Positions 1-7,504 of a stretch of DNA of 64,000 nucleotides are shown in pieces. Source of the stretch: Pandoraea sp041919235 (GTDB lineage: Bacteria; Pseudomonadota; Gammaproteobacteria; Burkholderiales; Burkholderiaceae); NCBI RefSeq assembly GCF_041919235.1, contig NZ_JAYRUC010000026.1, positions 1 through 64,000 on the forward strand, read 5' to 3'. A program made the position numbers and the translations under genes. A model generated the notes under the pieces. It was given only the letters and a program-made list of their open reading frames with translations, was not told the origin of the DNA and did no database searches. Position 1 is the stretch's first letter. Every line of letters begins with the position of its first letter.

Positions 1-726
1 GGCAAGAACGCGCCCGTGATCGAAGCTATGCAAGCGTTGTCAGGGCAGTTTCCGCGCTTCGGTTCGCGCCGCATCCGGGTATTGCTCGGGCGCGAAGGCA
101 TCTTCATCGGCCGTGATCGATGTGCCTCGCTCTGGGCGCAGGCGGGGCTGCAAATACCGAAGAAGCGACGCAGGCGCCGCGTGGCCGGCAGTCGTCCACG
201 GCCCCATGCGCCGACAACCCGCAACTCGGTGTGGCGCTATGACTTCGTGCTCGATGCTTGCGCGAACGGCCAGCGAGTCAAATGTCTGACCGTGGTCGAC
301 GAATACACGCGGGAATGCCTGGCGATCGATGTGGCGGGATCGATTCGCTCACGCCGAGTCATTGAAGTGCCAAGTCGGTTGATAAGCACGCACGGAGCGC
401 CCCGTTAACTTCGGTCAGACAATGGACCGGAATTTGTTAGCACGGCGCTGTTGAAATGGGCGGTCCAGGAGCAGATCGAGACAGTGTTGATTGATCCGGG
501 AAAGCCTTGGCAAAACGGCACCAACGAGAGCTTCAACGGAAAATTTCGTGATGAATGTTTGGCGATGGAGTGGCTTCGAAACCGGATCGAGGCGAGGGTT
601 GTAATCGAAGATTGGCGGACTCACTACAACGAGGTACGTCCACATTCGAGTTCGCAGTACTTGACACCGACAGAATTTCGCCGGGCTAGCGAAGTTGTTA
701 CAACCACCGGGGCCATAAATCTCTAG
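1..726 (+). pseudogene. IS3-family transposase (OrfB), 5' cut by window edge, internal stop
   Basis: This is the C-terminal DDE integrase part of an IS3-family transposase. Reading frame 1 is open from the first base and the coding sequence starts outside the window. The first catalytic Asp lies in WRYDFVLDACANG, the second in SDNGPEF (just after the stop) and the Glu in NESFNGKFRDECL. A TAA at 406-408 sits in frame between APR and LRSDNGPEFV, where relatives carry a Tyr or Phe codon, so a point change has split one frame into 16-408 and 409-726. The copy is therefore probably inactive on its own. It borders the defence-type segment that follows. I could not fix the terminal inverted repeat. 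Confidence 0.85.
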
Positions 727-821
727 ACACCAGTGGTACGAAAAAAGCAGTCACGTCAGACCTTTTACCGGAGAATGCTGGCGAGTACAATGCTGCTTGA
801 ACAAGCAACAGGCCGCCACCA

Positions 822-1679
822 ATGGGAAAAGACTCTCGCATCGAATGGACTCACCATACATTCAATCCGTGGTGGGGTTGCATCAAGATTTCGGCAGCCT
901 GCGACCACTGCTATGCGGAGACGTGGGCTAAGCGACTTGGCGAAGACCTTTGGGGCCCGCACACTCCTAGGCGCTTTTTCAGTGATGCTCACTGGAAGGA
1001 GCCACTGAGGTGGGACAGGGATGCTGCACGAGACAAGGTCCGCAGACGCGTATTCTGCGCTTCAATGGCTGACGTTTTCGAAAACAGGCCAGACCTTGAA
1101 ACGGAGCGGCAGAGATTACTGGATTTGATCGATCAGACACCGAATCTGGACTGGCTTCTACTAACCAAACGTATTCACCTAGTTCGAAAGCAACTGCCCA
1201 AAGGATATAAGTTCCCCAGAAATGTGTGGCTCGGAACCACAGTGGAGGATCAAGCGACGGCAAGAAAGCGAATCAAGCACTTGCTCGAGTTCTCATCACC
1301 ATCCGTCAGGTTCCTGTCATGCGAACCACTGCTGTCCGCAATAGATCTCTCCGAATATCTCGTCAAGAACGAGAAGGGCAATCGTGTTGACTGGGTAATC
1401 GCCGGTGGCGAATCAGGTCCGCACTCAAGGCCCATGGACCCCGCTTGGCCGACCTCGTTGCAGAGGCAATGTGCAAGAGCTAAAGTGCCCTTCCACTTCA
1501 AACAATGGGGACACTGGGCACCAGTCGAACTCGTCATCGACTCCGTAAGAAAAAGCACTCCGATCCACGTTATCCGACAAGACGGCTCTGAGGTTTCCGT
1601 CGCCGCCATTGGAAAAAGTAAGACCGGTAGAACGCTGGCAGGAAAGCATTGGGACCAGTTCCCACATACGATGCTCTAG
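822..1679 (+). CDS. DUF5131 / phage Gp37-Gp68 family three-Cys-motif protein
   Basis: A 285-residue protein that I recognise as DUF5131 (phage Gp37/Gp68 family). The N-terminus has the family hallmark, three cysteines in a C-x6-C-x2-C arrangement in WWGCIKISAACDHCYAE (about residues 17-33), reminiscent of an iron-sulfur or radical-SAM-like site. Further blocks are SMADVFEN, LLLTKR, WLGTTVED, FLSCEPLL and VIAGGESG. The gene overlaps the start of the next one by 31 nt, and proteins of this family are commonly encoded beside TcmP, as here. The biochemical activity of the pair is not known to me; linkage to phage and mobile elements suggests a nucleic-acid-directed or defence role, which is inference. 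Confidence 0.85.
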   Translation: MGKDSRIEWTHHTFNPWWGCIKISAACDHCYAETWAKRLGEDLWGPHTPRRFFSDAHWKEPLRWDRDAARDKVRRRVFCASMADVFENRPDLETERQRLLDLIDQTPNLDWLLLTKRIHLVRKQLPKGYKFPRNVWLGTTVEDQATARKRIKHLLEFSSPSVRFLSCEPLLSAIDLSEYLVKNEKGNRVDWVIAGGESGPHSRPMDPAWPTSLQRQCARAKVPFHFKQWGHWAPVELVIDSVRKSTPIHVIRQDGSEVSVAAIGKSKTGRTLAGKHWDQFPHTML

Positions 1680-2980
1680 GTAACTCCTATTTCTCCCGAG
1701 ATCGTCACTTGGCAAAACGTCACTACGATTGGAGCAATGGCCCTGCCGCGCTCGAACCGCATAGCCTGACCAAACATCAGGTCTTAGTCGACTATTTGAT
1801 TCGTTATTTTCAGCAACGCCTGCTGAATGCACGCGGCCGCGACAGAATCCGAATCACACTGGTCGACGGTTTTTGCGGCGGCGGACTGTATCACCTCGAA
1901 GACACTGGCGAACTTGTGGTCGGCTCGCCTCTTCGCATTTTGGGCGCTGTTGAAGATGCATCGGCTGCGATCAATCGAGAACGCTCGAAGCACATTCTTT
2001 TTGACGTTCAGTTCGTCTTCATTGATAGAGACAGAAAAGCTCTCAATCATCTACGGGCTGTTTTGCGAGAACGTGGCTACGAAAACGCGATAGGAAAAAC
2101 GATACACCTCGTGCATGCGGAGTTTGGTAGCGCCGTTGGCGAAGTACTTGCTCGCATCTCCAAGCATACGCCACGTTCCGGTACTGCTATTTTTTTTCTG
2201 GACCAGTACGGGTACACCGAAGTGCCTGCTCCCCTGATCGAGCAGATTTTCGCAAGTGCTCGCGATGCAGAGATCGTTCTGACATTTCATGTTTCGTCGT
2301 TTGCAACCTATACAAACGATGAGCTTGCCAAAAAGATATCGTCAACACTGCGCGTCGACATATTCAAGCATCTAGGCGGTCGCTCGATAGAAGATATCAA
2401 GCGCGATGAGACCGATTGGAGGCGGTTCATTCAAGCTGCTCTGTATGAGGCACTTGTTGGCGGCTGCGGTGCCGCATTTTTCACGCCATTCTTTATTCGA
2501 GGTACAGGTTCTGGGCACGGCGAGTACTGGTTGGTGCACTTGTCACAGCACCATCGAGCCCAAGATGTAATGAAGCAAGTTCACTGGCAGCACGGCAACC
2601 ATTTTGTGCATTACGGCGGCGCCGGCTTGCATATGCTGGCCCCGCAAACTATGGGGTTCTTACAAGAGTTTGACGGGGGTTTTAGATTCGATGATGTCGC
2701 CCGAGCAAAGTCAGACAAAGCATTGGTTACTCAGCTCGCTCGGCATATCTTTGATGCTCCTGGGCCGAAGTCCTTTTCACGGCTATTTGCCGAGACGTGC
2801 AACGGATCCCCCGCCACGGCCTCAATGTACAAGGACGCTCTCGCATCACTTATCGCGGAGGGCGATGTTGCGGTTCGATCGCAAGACGGGAAGCCCCGTT
2901 ATCGAGCGAGATACGTCTCCGACACTGACCTCGTGGACAGGTCAAACCAACTCAGGCTCTTCTTGCCGAGAAGCCCATGA
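1649..2980 (+). CDS. tcmP: Three-Cys-motif partner protein TcmP
   Basis: A 443-residue protein matching the TcmP family, the usual partner of the three-Cys protein immediately upstream. The N-terminal half carries a Rossmann-like block (ITLVDGFCGGGLY, about residues 69-81, then FIDRDRKALNHL), resembling the cofactor loop of class I methyltransferases. The middle has FFLDQYGYTEVP, and the C-terminal part looks like a winged-helix region. I chose the TTG at 1649 because AGGAAA lies just upstream and translation would be coupled to the previous gene; a TTG at 1710 is an alternative. No experimental function is known to me. Confidence 0.8.
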   Translation: MGPVPTYDALGNSYFSRDRHLAKRHYDWSNGPAALEPHSLTKHQVLVDYLIRYFQQRLLNARGRDRIRITLVDGFCGGGLYHLEDTGELVVGSPLRILGAVEDASAAINRERSKHILFDVQFVFIDRDRKALNHLRAVLRERGYENAIGKTIHLVHAEFGSAVGEVLARISKHTPRSGTAIFFLDQYGYTEVPAPLIEQIFASARDAEIVLTFHVSSFATYTNDELAKKISSTLRVDIFKHLGGRSIEDIKRDETDWRRFIQAALYEALVGGCGAAFFTPFFIRGTGSGHGEYWLVHLSQHHRAQDVMKQVHWQHGNHFVHYGGAGLHMLAPQTMGFLQEFDGGFRFDDVARAKSDKALVTQLARHIFDAPGPKSFSRLFAETCNGSPATASMYKDALASLIAEGDVAVRSQDGKPRYRARYVSDTDLVDRSNQLRLFLPRSP

Positions 2981-3065
2981 ACCCGTAGCTCAGACTTGAG
3001 TGTGGTTCAAGTCTAGAGACTGGTGACGTCTCCATGTTTGTACCGCACACCAGATGCTGATCCCT

Positions 3066-3134
3066 CTACGTGGTGAGCAGCACGAGCCCTTCGGGGAAAG
3101 CGTCCCAGCCGATGTACGGCAATGGAGGTTGCAT
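3066..3134 (-). pseudogene. 22-codon ORF behind a LexA box, probable truncated SOS gene
   Basis: On the minus strand a short ORF begins at 3134 (MQPPLPYIGWDAF...) and stops at 3066 after 22 codons. It starts 15 bases past a perfect LexA box (3149-3164), with GCGGGAA before the ATG. The peptide looks like the start of a real protein rather than random sequence, but I cannot assign it. The most likely reading is the 5' remnant of a LexA-controlled gene cut off by recombination. It could also be a functional leader peptide. Confidence 0.35.
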
Positions 3135-3148
3135 TTCCCGCAAAAATA

Positions 3149-3164
3149 CTGTACATATATACAG
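3149..3164. promoter_or_regulatory. LexA (SOS) box
   Basis: CTGTACATATATACAG fits the CTGT-N8-ACAG LexA operator of beta- and gammaproteobacteria exactly and has an AT-rich alternating core. On the minus strand it precedes the 22-codon ORF. On the plus strand the nearest gene is darT, 171 bp away, so SOS control of the toxin-antitoxin pair is possible but less direct. Confidence 0.7.
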
Positions 3165-3286
3165 TAAGCGTCAATTTAAGACACGATCTCAGGGCCCGAG
3201 TAGACTGCTCGGCGGGGCAGACTTAAATATCGGACCTCGCTAGCGTGCAGCCCCCAGGGATAGCCACACGGCACTAAGAGAACCAT

Positions 3287-3334
3287 TTGACTTGGCAGCG
3301 CGTTTATAAAATATTGAAAAGAGACTGTTGATTT
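3287..3334 (+). promoter_or_regulatory. Putative darTG promoter
   Basis: TTGACT at 3287-3292 is a good -35 hexamer, followed about 15-17 bases later by an AT-rich stretch (TATAAAATATT, about 3305-3315) that could serve as the -10 region. The darT start codon is at 3335. No other promoter-like sequence is as good in the preceding 150 bases. Confidence 0.4.
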
Positions 3335-3919
3335 ATGGACCCACGGGTAACGGAACTTCATTGCATTATGCCAATTGAAAACCTACCGTCAGTCGCAAAA
3401 CATGGCCTAGTTTCGTATGAGAGAGCGGCCAAGCTGCCGCATCGGTCGGTTGCACTACAGCCAGTGCAGGACCGCCGCGACATAATCAGCGTGCCGCAGG
3501 GACTGCGTTTGCACCAGTACGCAAATATGTATTTCCATGCGAGAAATCCAATGCTCTTTAAGAGACTTGGTGAGGCGGACAGTCTCTGCATACTTCGAAT
3601 TTCAACGGACGTCTTCGACATCCCGAGGACCGTGATTACCGACCAAAATGCCGCCAGCAAGTACGTACGATTTTACGCTCCGAATCAGTGGAGAAATCTC
3701 GATTTCGACAGAATTTACGCGGAAAACTGGCAAGATCCAAACGAGATTCAATATTGGCAAAAAAAATCTGCAAAATGCGCCGAAATATTGGTTGAAAAAT
3801 TCGTCCCGCCGAATTTAATCTTCAGCGCATTTGTTCGCAGCAAGAAATCTCGGGATTTATTTGAATCCATGGAAACTGATATTCACTCAGAAATCAATGG
3901 ATACATGTTTTTTGAATAA
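3335..3919 (+). CDS. darT: DarT-like DNA ADP-ribosyltransferase toxin
   Basis: A 194-residue DUF4433/DarT-family protein. DarT enzymes transfer ADP-ribose from NAD+ to DNA bases and stop replication of host or phage DNA. Family blocks seen are the N-terminal MPIENLPSVAKHGL, the YANMYFHARNPML block (residues 62-74), and KCAEILVEKFVPPNLI, whose Glu150 is at the position of the catalytic glutamate. The gene is followed 16 bp later by the macrodomain antitoxin DarG, the normal toxin-antitoxin order. Base composition is clearly more AT-rich than the neighbouring prophage and core genes, a sign of transfer. Host role is likely abortive phage defence, by analogy with characterised DarTG systems. Confidence 0.85.
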   Translation: MDPRVTELHCIMPIENLPSVAKHGLVSYERAAKLPHRSVALQPVQDRRDIISVPQGLRLHQYANMYFHARNPMLFKRLGEADSLCILRISTDVFDIPRTVITDQNAASKYVRFYAPNQWRNLDFDRIYAENWQDPNEIQYWQKKSAKCAEILVEKFVPPNLIFSAFVRSKKSRDLFESMETDIHSEINGYMFFE

Positions 3920-3935
3920 CAAGGAGGTCACAATC

Positions 3936-5063
3936 ATGTTTAAAGTGATGATTGGTGACATGTTCACAAGCAATGCCAATGCAATCGTCAATACAGTTAA
4001 CTGCGTTGGTGTGATGGGAAAAGGTGTTGCGCAAGAATTTCGCCGACGCTACCCGGCAATGTTCGATGATTACAAGGCTCGATGCGATCGCGGCCTGGTC
4101 AACCTTGGCGAACCCTATTTGTACCAAGACCTTTCAGGCCTATCAATAATCAACTTCCCCACCAAGGATCATTGGCGCTCCCCATCCAGGCTCTCCGACA
4201 TAGAAGCCGGATTGGATTACCTTGCAGAACATCTTCCGATGTGGGGCGTTTCAAGCATTGCAATGCCACCGCTTGGCTGCGGCAATGGAGGCCTCGAGTG
4301 GTCTGAAGTGGGTCCTTTGATTTATAAGAAGCTGCGAGACATTCCCGTTGACATAGAGCTATTCGCTCCATATGGAACGCCAAAATCAGAAGTTAGCATT
4401 GAATTTTTGCAGCAGCCCGCTCAATTGAGTTTGGATGGCAAAGGAAGAAAATCCGATGCGCTCCGCGCGGAATGGGCAATTCTTCTAGAAATCCTTAAAG
4501 AACTCCAGACACAACCATACGCCCCCCCTATTGGGCGAACAATTTTCCAAAAACTCTGCTACGTCGCGACAGAGATGGGCATTCAAACGGGATTTGAATT
4601 CAACAAAGGTAATTTTGGCCCCTTCTCTGACGACGTTAATAAAGCAATTCATGTTTTCGCAAACAAAAACTGGCTACAAGAAGAGCGTCTCGGCCGAATG
4701 ATCGCGATGAAGGCAACCGATCAATACGTAAAAGACTCCAAAGAATACAGCGCCACCATAGAAAAAAATAAACAAAAAATAAAGAAAGCCGTTGATCTTT
4801 TTAGCAGAATAAAATCCACAGAACAGGCCGAAGAAGTATTCACTGTTTTATTTTCAAGCCGACGAATCAAGAGAGAAATACCGAACTCAGAAATTAGTGA
4901 ACAACAATTATTTGACTACATTCTCGACTGGAAGAAAAGTTGGTCCACCAAAGAAAAAAAAGAGTCGGTTGGAGAAGCAATTCGACAACTGGTGATTTTA
5001 GGATGGATGCGAGTCGCCCCCAGCGCGAATATGATTACCTCATCCGATTATCATCGACAGTAA
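3936..5063 (+). CDS. darG: DarG-like macrodomain antitoxin with SocA/Panacea-like C-terminus
   Basis: A 375-residue antitoxin. Residues 1 to about 155 form a macrodomain with NTVNCVGVMGKGVAQ and PPLGCGNGGLEW, the ADP-ribose binding loops; in DarG this domain removes ADP-ribose from DNA. The C-terminal half (about 175-375) has IGRTIFQKLCYVATEMGI and FGPFSDDVNK, which resemble the SocA/Panacea-type antitoxin fold and may bind the toxin directly. The start at 3936 is fixed by a strong ribosome site (AAGGAGG, 3921-3927); the frame is open further upstream inside darT but without such a signal. AT-rich Lys/Glu/Ile usage in the C-terminal half marks it as foreign. A terminator follows directly. Confidence 0.85.
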   Translation: MFKVMIGDMFTSNANAIVNTVNCVGVMGKGVAQEFRRRYPAMFDDYKARCDRGLVNLGEPYLYQDLSGLSIINFPTKDHWRSPSRLSDIEAGLDYLAEHLPMWGVSSIAMPPLGCGNGGLEWSEVGPLIYKKLRDIPVDIELFAPYGTPKSEVSIEFLQQPAQLSLDGKGRKSDALRAEWAILLEILKELQTQPYAPPIGRTIFQKLCYVATEMGIQTGFEFNKGNFGPFSDDVNKAIHVFANKNWLQEERLGRMIAMKATDQYVKDSKEYSATIEKNKQKIKKAVDLFSRIKSTEQAEEVFTVLFSSRRIKREIPNSEISEQQLFDYILDWKKSWSTKEKKESVGEAIRQLVILGWMRVAPSANMITSSDYHRQ

Positions 5064-5071
5064 TTGACATT

Positions 5072-5097
5072 GGCCCTCCACCGAGGGCCTTTTCTTT
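5072..5097 (+). terminator. Rho-independent terminator of darTG
   Basis: A perfect 7-bp stem GGCCCTC (5072-5078) / GAGGGCC (5083-5089) with loop CACC is followed by TTTTCTTT (5090-5097). It begins 9 bases after the darG stop codon. Confidence 0.85.
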
Positions 5098-5529
5098 ATC
5101 TTGTGCAGCACACGTCGCCAGCTTTGACGAACCTAGAGTATTCAGTCCTACTGATTTCGAACGGACACAAGGGAAATCCCCCTATGCTCCCCTAAGATCA
5201 ATCCGAATTCGCTGGCATCCAGCATAATTCTCTGTCGGTGTTATTGCCGTATGCGAGTGGCCTATGTAAGCTTGTCCTCGTCACGCCCCAAACGTGGCCG
5301 GGCTTAGCGGCCCGATTGTTCTGTAGGGCACACAGCCGCATTGCATCGCGGCTTCGTGTGCGCTCTCATGCATGCCTACATTTTCAATGGGCAGGCCTGG
5401 GTTGGGACACCTTCGGGTGTGCCGCCCAATCCTACTGAACAAGCGGTCCGCTAACCCAGTCCAGTGCCTGCCCACCCCCCTCTCGTCTTGCGAGGGGCAG
5501 GATTGAAACGGTTAGCATGAGGACACAGC
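5098..5529. other. Non-coding, strongly structured prophage intergenic region
   Basis: No convincing gene is present. From about 5290 the sequence is dense with self-complementarity. One hairpin is GCACACAGCCGC (5328-5339) / GCGGCT-TC-GTGTGC (5348-5361). A long-range stem is TGGGCAGGC (5388-5396) / GCCTGCCCA (5466-5474), continued by CTGGGTT (5397-5403) / AACCCAG (5453-5459). Inside it lie ACACC-TTCG-GGTGT (5407-5420), flanked by TTGGG/CCCAA, and AGCGG-T-CCGCT (5442-5452). A last hairpin is CCCCTC (5477-5482) / GAGGGG (5492-5497). Filamentous phages keep replication origins and a packaging hairpin in such a region, so this is the likely counterpart; a structured RNA leader is the alternative. 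Confidence 0.6.
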
Positions 5530-5778
5530 ATGACCTCTCTCGTATCTACTCCCATCGCTGTTCGCGATTCTCTCGACAAACTGCACTGTCTTTCCGAACG
5601 CCTCGTCGCACTTTGCATGGTGGCGGCCAATCAAGAAAGTGCGGAAGCCATTCCCTCCGAATTCGCAAACGCATACTTCGAGCAACTGGGAGACCTCGCG
5701 GACGAAGTTCTCGACGTGACCCAACGGTTGGACGATGATCTGAGTTTTGCAGGAAACCCCACACTCCTGCTGTCCTGA
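5530..5778 (+). CDS. Small acidic prophage protein, unknown
   Basis: An 82-residue acidic, mostly helical protein (LDKLHCLSERLVALCMVAAN, LGDLADEVLDVTQRLDDDL) with no membrane segment. It is the first gene after the structured intergenic region, and a good terminator follows at 5805. I do not recognise a family. Its position at the start of the early region suggests an early or regulatory phage protein, but that is inference. Confidence 0.6.
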   Translation: MTSLVSTPIAVRDSLDKLHCLSERLVALCMVAANQESAEAIPSEFANAYFEQLGDLADEVLDVTQRLDDDLSFAGNPTLLLS

Positions 5779-5804
5779 CGTTGTCGCGGGCTCTCAGCAA
5801 TTTG

Positions 5805-5831
5805 GTGCCTCTCATTGCGAGAGGCACTTTT
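5805..5831 (+). terminator. Rho-independent terminator
   Basis: Perfect 9-bp stem GTGCCTCTC (5805-5813) / GAGAGGCAC (5819-5827), loop ATTGC, followed by TTTT (5828-5831). It isolates the 82-residue gene from the genes that follow. Confidence 0.8.
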
Positions 5832-6195
5832 GCTTTCTTCGTCTGTGACGAAACCCGTGGCGAGTTGCCTACCACCGTGACGACGAGCGCCCGAATGGTG
5901 ACCGTGAAGGCTTACGAAATTTCTTACCGGCGCTTTGCCGGGAGCCGATGAACGATCTTGCTGTTTTCCTTAGCGGCTCAACCGCATAGAACGCCGTGAT
6001 ATCGCATTGCTGCCACCACATTGCGTTCGCCGTGCACCTTCCAACGTAAAGCGACGACATCAAGTAAAACAACTGCCGGTCGCCCCCAGTACCTGATTGG
6101 CGCTCTTCACCTCAACGAGGTAACGGGGACACTTCCATGAAACGTTCTCGCGGCTTAACGCCGCTGCAGCCATCGGCTTAGCACCTTCGCTGCGA
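5832..6195. other. Gap without a supported gene
   Basis: Only short or interrupted frames are present. Overlapping plus-strand frames around 5884-6080 (for example one encoding MVTVKAYEISYRRFAGSR before a stop) look like a decayed small phage gene, but I cannot reconstruct one. A small hairpin GCGGC (6150-6154) / GCCGC (6160-6164) lies downstream of the minus-strand repressor gene. Confidence 0.4.
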
Positions 6196-6474
6196 CTACC
6201 CAGCCTTCCGGATTTTGTTTAAGTCCCGAGCCACTCGCTCCAGGGCAGGCGAGATATGCCCGCTGGCCTCGTCAGTACGCCCTGTCACCAACCAGAAAGC
6301 AAACCTCGGCCAGACTTCGCCAATAGCTTCAATCATCTCGGACGTCGGGCGCTGCAAACCACGGGAGACGTTCTGCCACCGCTTCGACGGAATGCCCGTG
6401 AAGTCCTCCATCTCTCGCCAACATCGGTCGGCGTCGGCGACGTGTTCAATGAGTTCGCAGATACGCTCGCGCAT
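6196..6474 (-). CDS. Putative prophage repressor (HTH DNA-binding protein)
   Basis: A 92-residue protein encoded against the direction of all phage structural genes. Residues 21-60 (MEDFTGIPSKRWQNVSRGLQ then RPTSEMIEAIGEVWP) fit a helix-turn-helix of the Cro/CI kind seen in small repressors of Ralstonia and Burkholderia filamentous phages. FAFWLVTGRTD and GHISP are further conserved-looking blocks. The divergent arrangement with the ssDNA-binding protein gene, and an inverted repeat between them (6500-6530), support a role as lysogeny repressor. Confidence 0.6.
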   Translation of the reverse strand: MRERICELIEHVADADRCWREMEDFTGIPSKRWQNVSRGLQRPTSEMIEAIGEVWPRFAFWLVTGRTDEASGHISPALERVARDLNKIRKAG

Positions 6475-6499
6475 CTCGGAATTTCCCCAAATACGTTCC

Positions 6500-6530
6500 A
6501 GACATGGAAACCTATACTTTAGGCATGTCT
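6500..6530. promoter_or_regulatory. Candidate phage operator with embedded -10 element
   Basis: AGACATG (6500-6506) and CATGTCT (6524-6530) form perfect 7-bp inverted arms. Inside lie CCTA (6511-6514) and TAGG (6520-6523), also inverted, and TATACT (6513-6518), a near-consensus -10 hexamer. The site sits between the divergent repressor (start 6474) and ssDNA-binding protein gene (start 6592), the expected place for a lysogeny switch. Confidence 0.5.
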
Positions 6531-6591
6531 AATTTCTAGGCATCGGCGGCTCGGATTCCCCTGCTGCCGCTCACATGCAACCGGTGACCTT

Positions 6592-6900
6592 ATGACCAGC
6601 AAACAAAAGCTCATCATCATCGACGTCACGCGACTCGAAGGCATCTCAAGCAAGACGGGTCGTCCCTACGACATGCGCACCGCACAGTGCGTGCTCTACC
6701 AATCGACGAGCGAAGGCGATCAAGCCGTCGTCGGCCGAGTCATGCTGCCGGACGGTCTCAAAGAAACAACCAAAGGCGAATACCTCGCGGAATTCGCCTT
6801 TTCACAGTCGATGGATGGTCACCTAGTCCCGCGCATTGTAGCCCTGCATCCCTGCACGAACGGCGCGCGCCCCGCAACTTCCGGCAAATCCACAACCTGA
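6592..6900 (+). CDS. Filamentous phage ssDNA-binding protein (gV-like)
   Basis: A 102-residue protein with an OB-fold-like pattern of beta strands: KLIIIDVTRLEGISSKTGRP (residues 5-24), QCVLYQ, GRVMLPDG, and KGEYLAEFAF. The sequence and the position between the repressor and the coat genes match pV-type proteins of Ralstonia and Xanthomonas inoviruses, which coat the single-stranded genome before assembly. The C-terminal tail is rich in Thr, Ser and Lys. Confidence 0.65.
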   Translation: MTSKQKLIIIDVTRLEGISSKTGRPYDMRTAQCVLYQSTSEGDQAVVGRVMLPDGLKETTKGEYLAEFAFSQSMDGHLVPRIVALHPCTNGARPATSGKSTT

Positions 6901-7020
6901 TTTTCCAGCCTTGCGTCGCGTCTTCATGTAGACGCCGATAACTCATCTTCTATATCCGGCCCCCCGCCAGATTCTTAACACCGTCACAGCTCAATAGTGT
7001 GATGGAGATTGGGGGTTGCG

Positions 7021-7185
7021 ATGTTCCGTCAGTTCTCACTCAGCCTACGCGACGGCCTCGGCCCAGCACGCGCCAAACAAAAGCCTTCACTCGTCGCCCG
7101 AATCGTGGGCTACGACGGCCATCCACGTCATAAGTGCATTAGCGTGGCGAAGGACCAGCAACGCACATCCGGGGGCTGCGTGTGA
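7021..7185 (+). CDS. Small basic prophage protein, unknown (54 residues)
   Basis: A 54-codon frame starts at ATG 7021, shortly after GGAGATTGGGGG, and encodes a basic, soluble-looking protein (MFRQFSLSLRDGLGPARAKQ at the N-terminus). Its TGA overlaps the GTG start of the next gene as GTGA (7182-7185), the coupling expected in compact phage operons. It has no transmembrane segment, so it is not an obvious pVII or pIX coat protein. Function unknown. Confidence 0.55.
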   Translation: MFRQFSLSLRDGLGPARAKQKPSLVARIVGYDGHPRHKCISVAKDQQRTSGGCV

Positions 7186-7457
7186 CAGACCACACGATCC
7201 GCCTGCTGGCCTGCCAACCCATTCGCCCACCGATGTCGGTTACCGCCATTGACCGAGAATTCTGCCCGCCAGAGAGCGGCCAGCAATTCGCGTTGGTCTC
7301 AGTCGCCCCCGCAATCGCGCTAACACATACGCCCGCCACCTCGCTCGACACCGTGCAGATGGCGGGATTTTGGACATTGGCACTCACAACCGTCGTCGGT
7401 CTTTGGTTTGTGAGTGTCCATGTAGGCGCACTCCTCGGTTTCGTCCGCCGAGGTTGA
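7182..7457 (+). CDS. Small prophage membrane protein, probable minor coat protein
   Basis: A 91-residue protein with a soluble N-terminal part and one membrane segment near the C-terminus (about residues 63-85, FWTLALTTVVGLWFVSVHVG), followed by the basic tail FVRRG. The GTG start at 7182 overlaps the previous stop. Position between the ssDNA-binding protein and the major coat gene is where filamentous phages keep gVII and gIX, so a minor virion protein is likely; sequence alone does not prove it. Confidence 0.55.
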   Translation: MTDHTIRLLACQPIRPPMSVTAIDREFCPPESGQQFALVSVAPAIALTHTPATSLDTVQMAGFWTLALTTVVGLWFVSVHVGALLGFVRRG

Positions 7458-7504
7458 GCCAGCGCGCCGGGCGCATCCCGGCATCTCAATCGGAGTAAGC
7501 AACC

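Noticed and set aside
733..1008. 91-residue plus-strand frame overlapping the DUF5131 gene
   Set aside because: It overlaps a well-supported gene in another frame and has no motif or ribosome site.
2604..2999. 131-residue plus-strand frame inside tcmP
   Set aside because: Shadow of the real frame; low-complexity Arg/Thr/Ser sequence.
5328..5474. tRNA or other known structured RNA in the phage intergenic region
   Set aside because: The stems do not make a cloverleaf and there is no TTCGAATC-type T loop; phage origin or packaging structure fits better.
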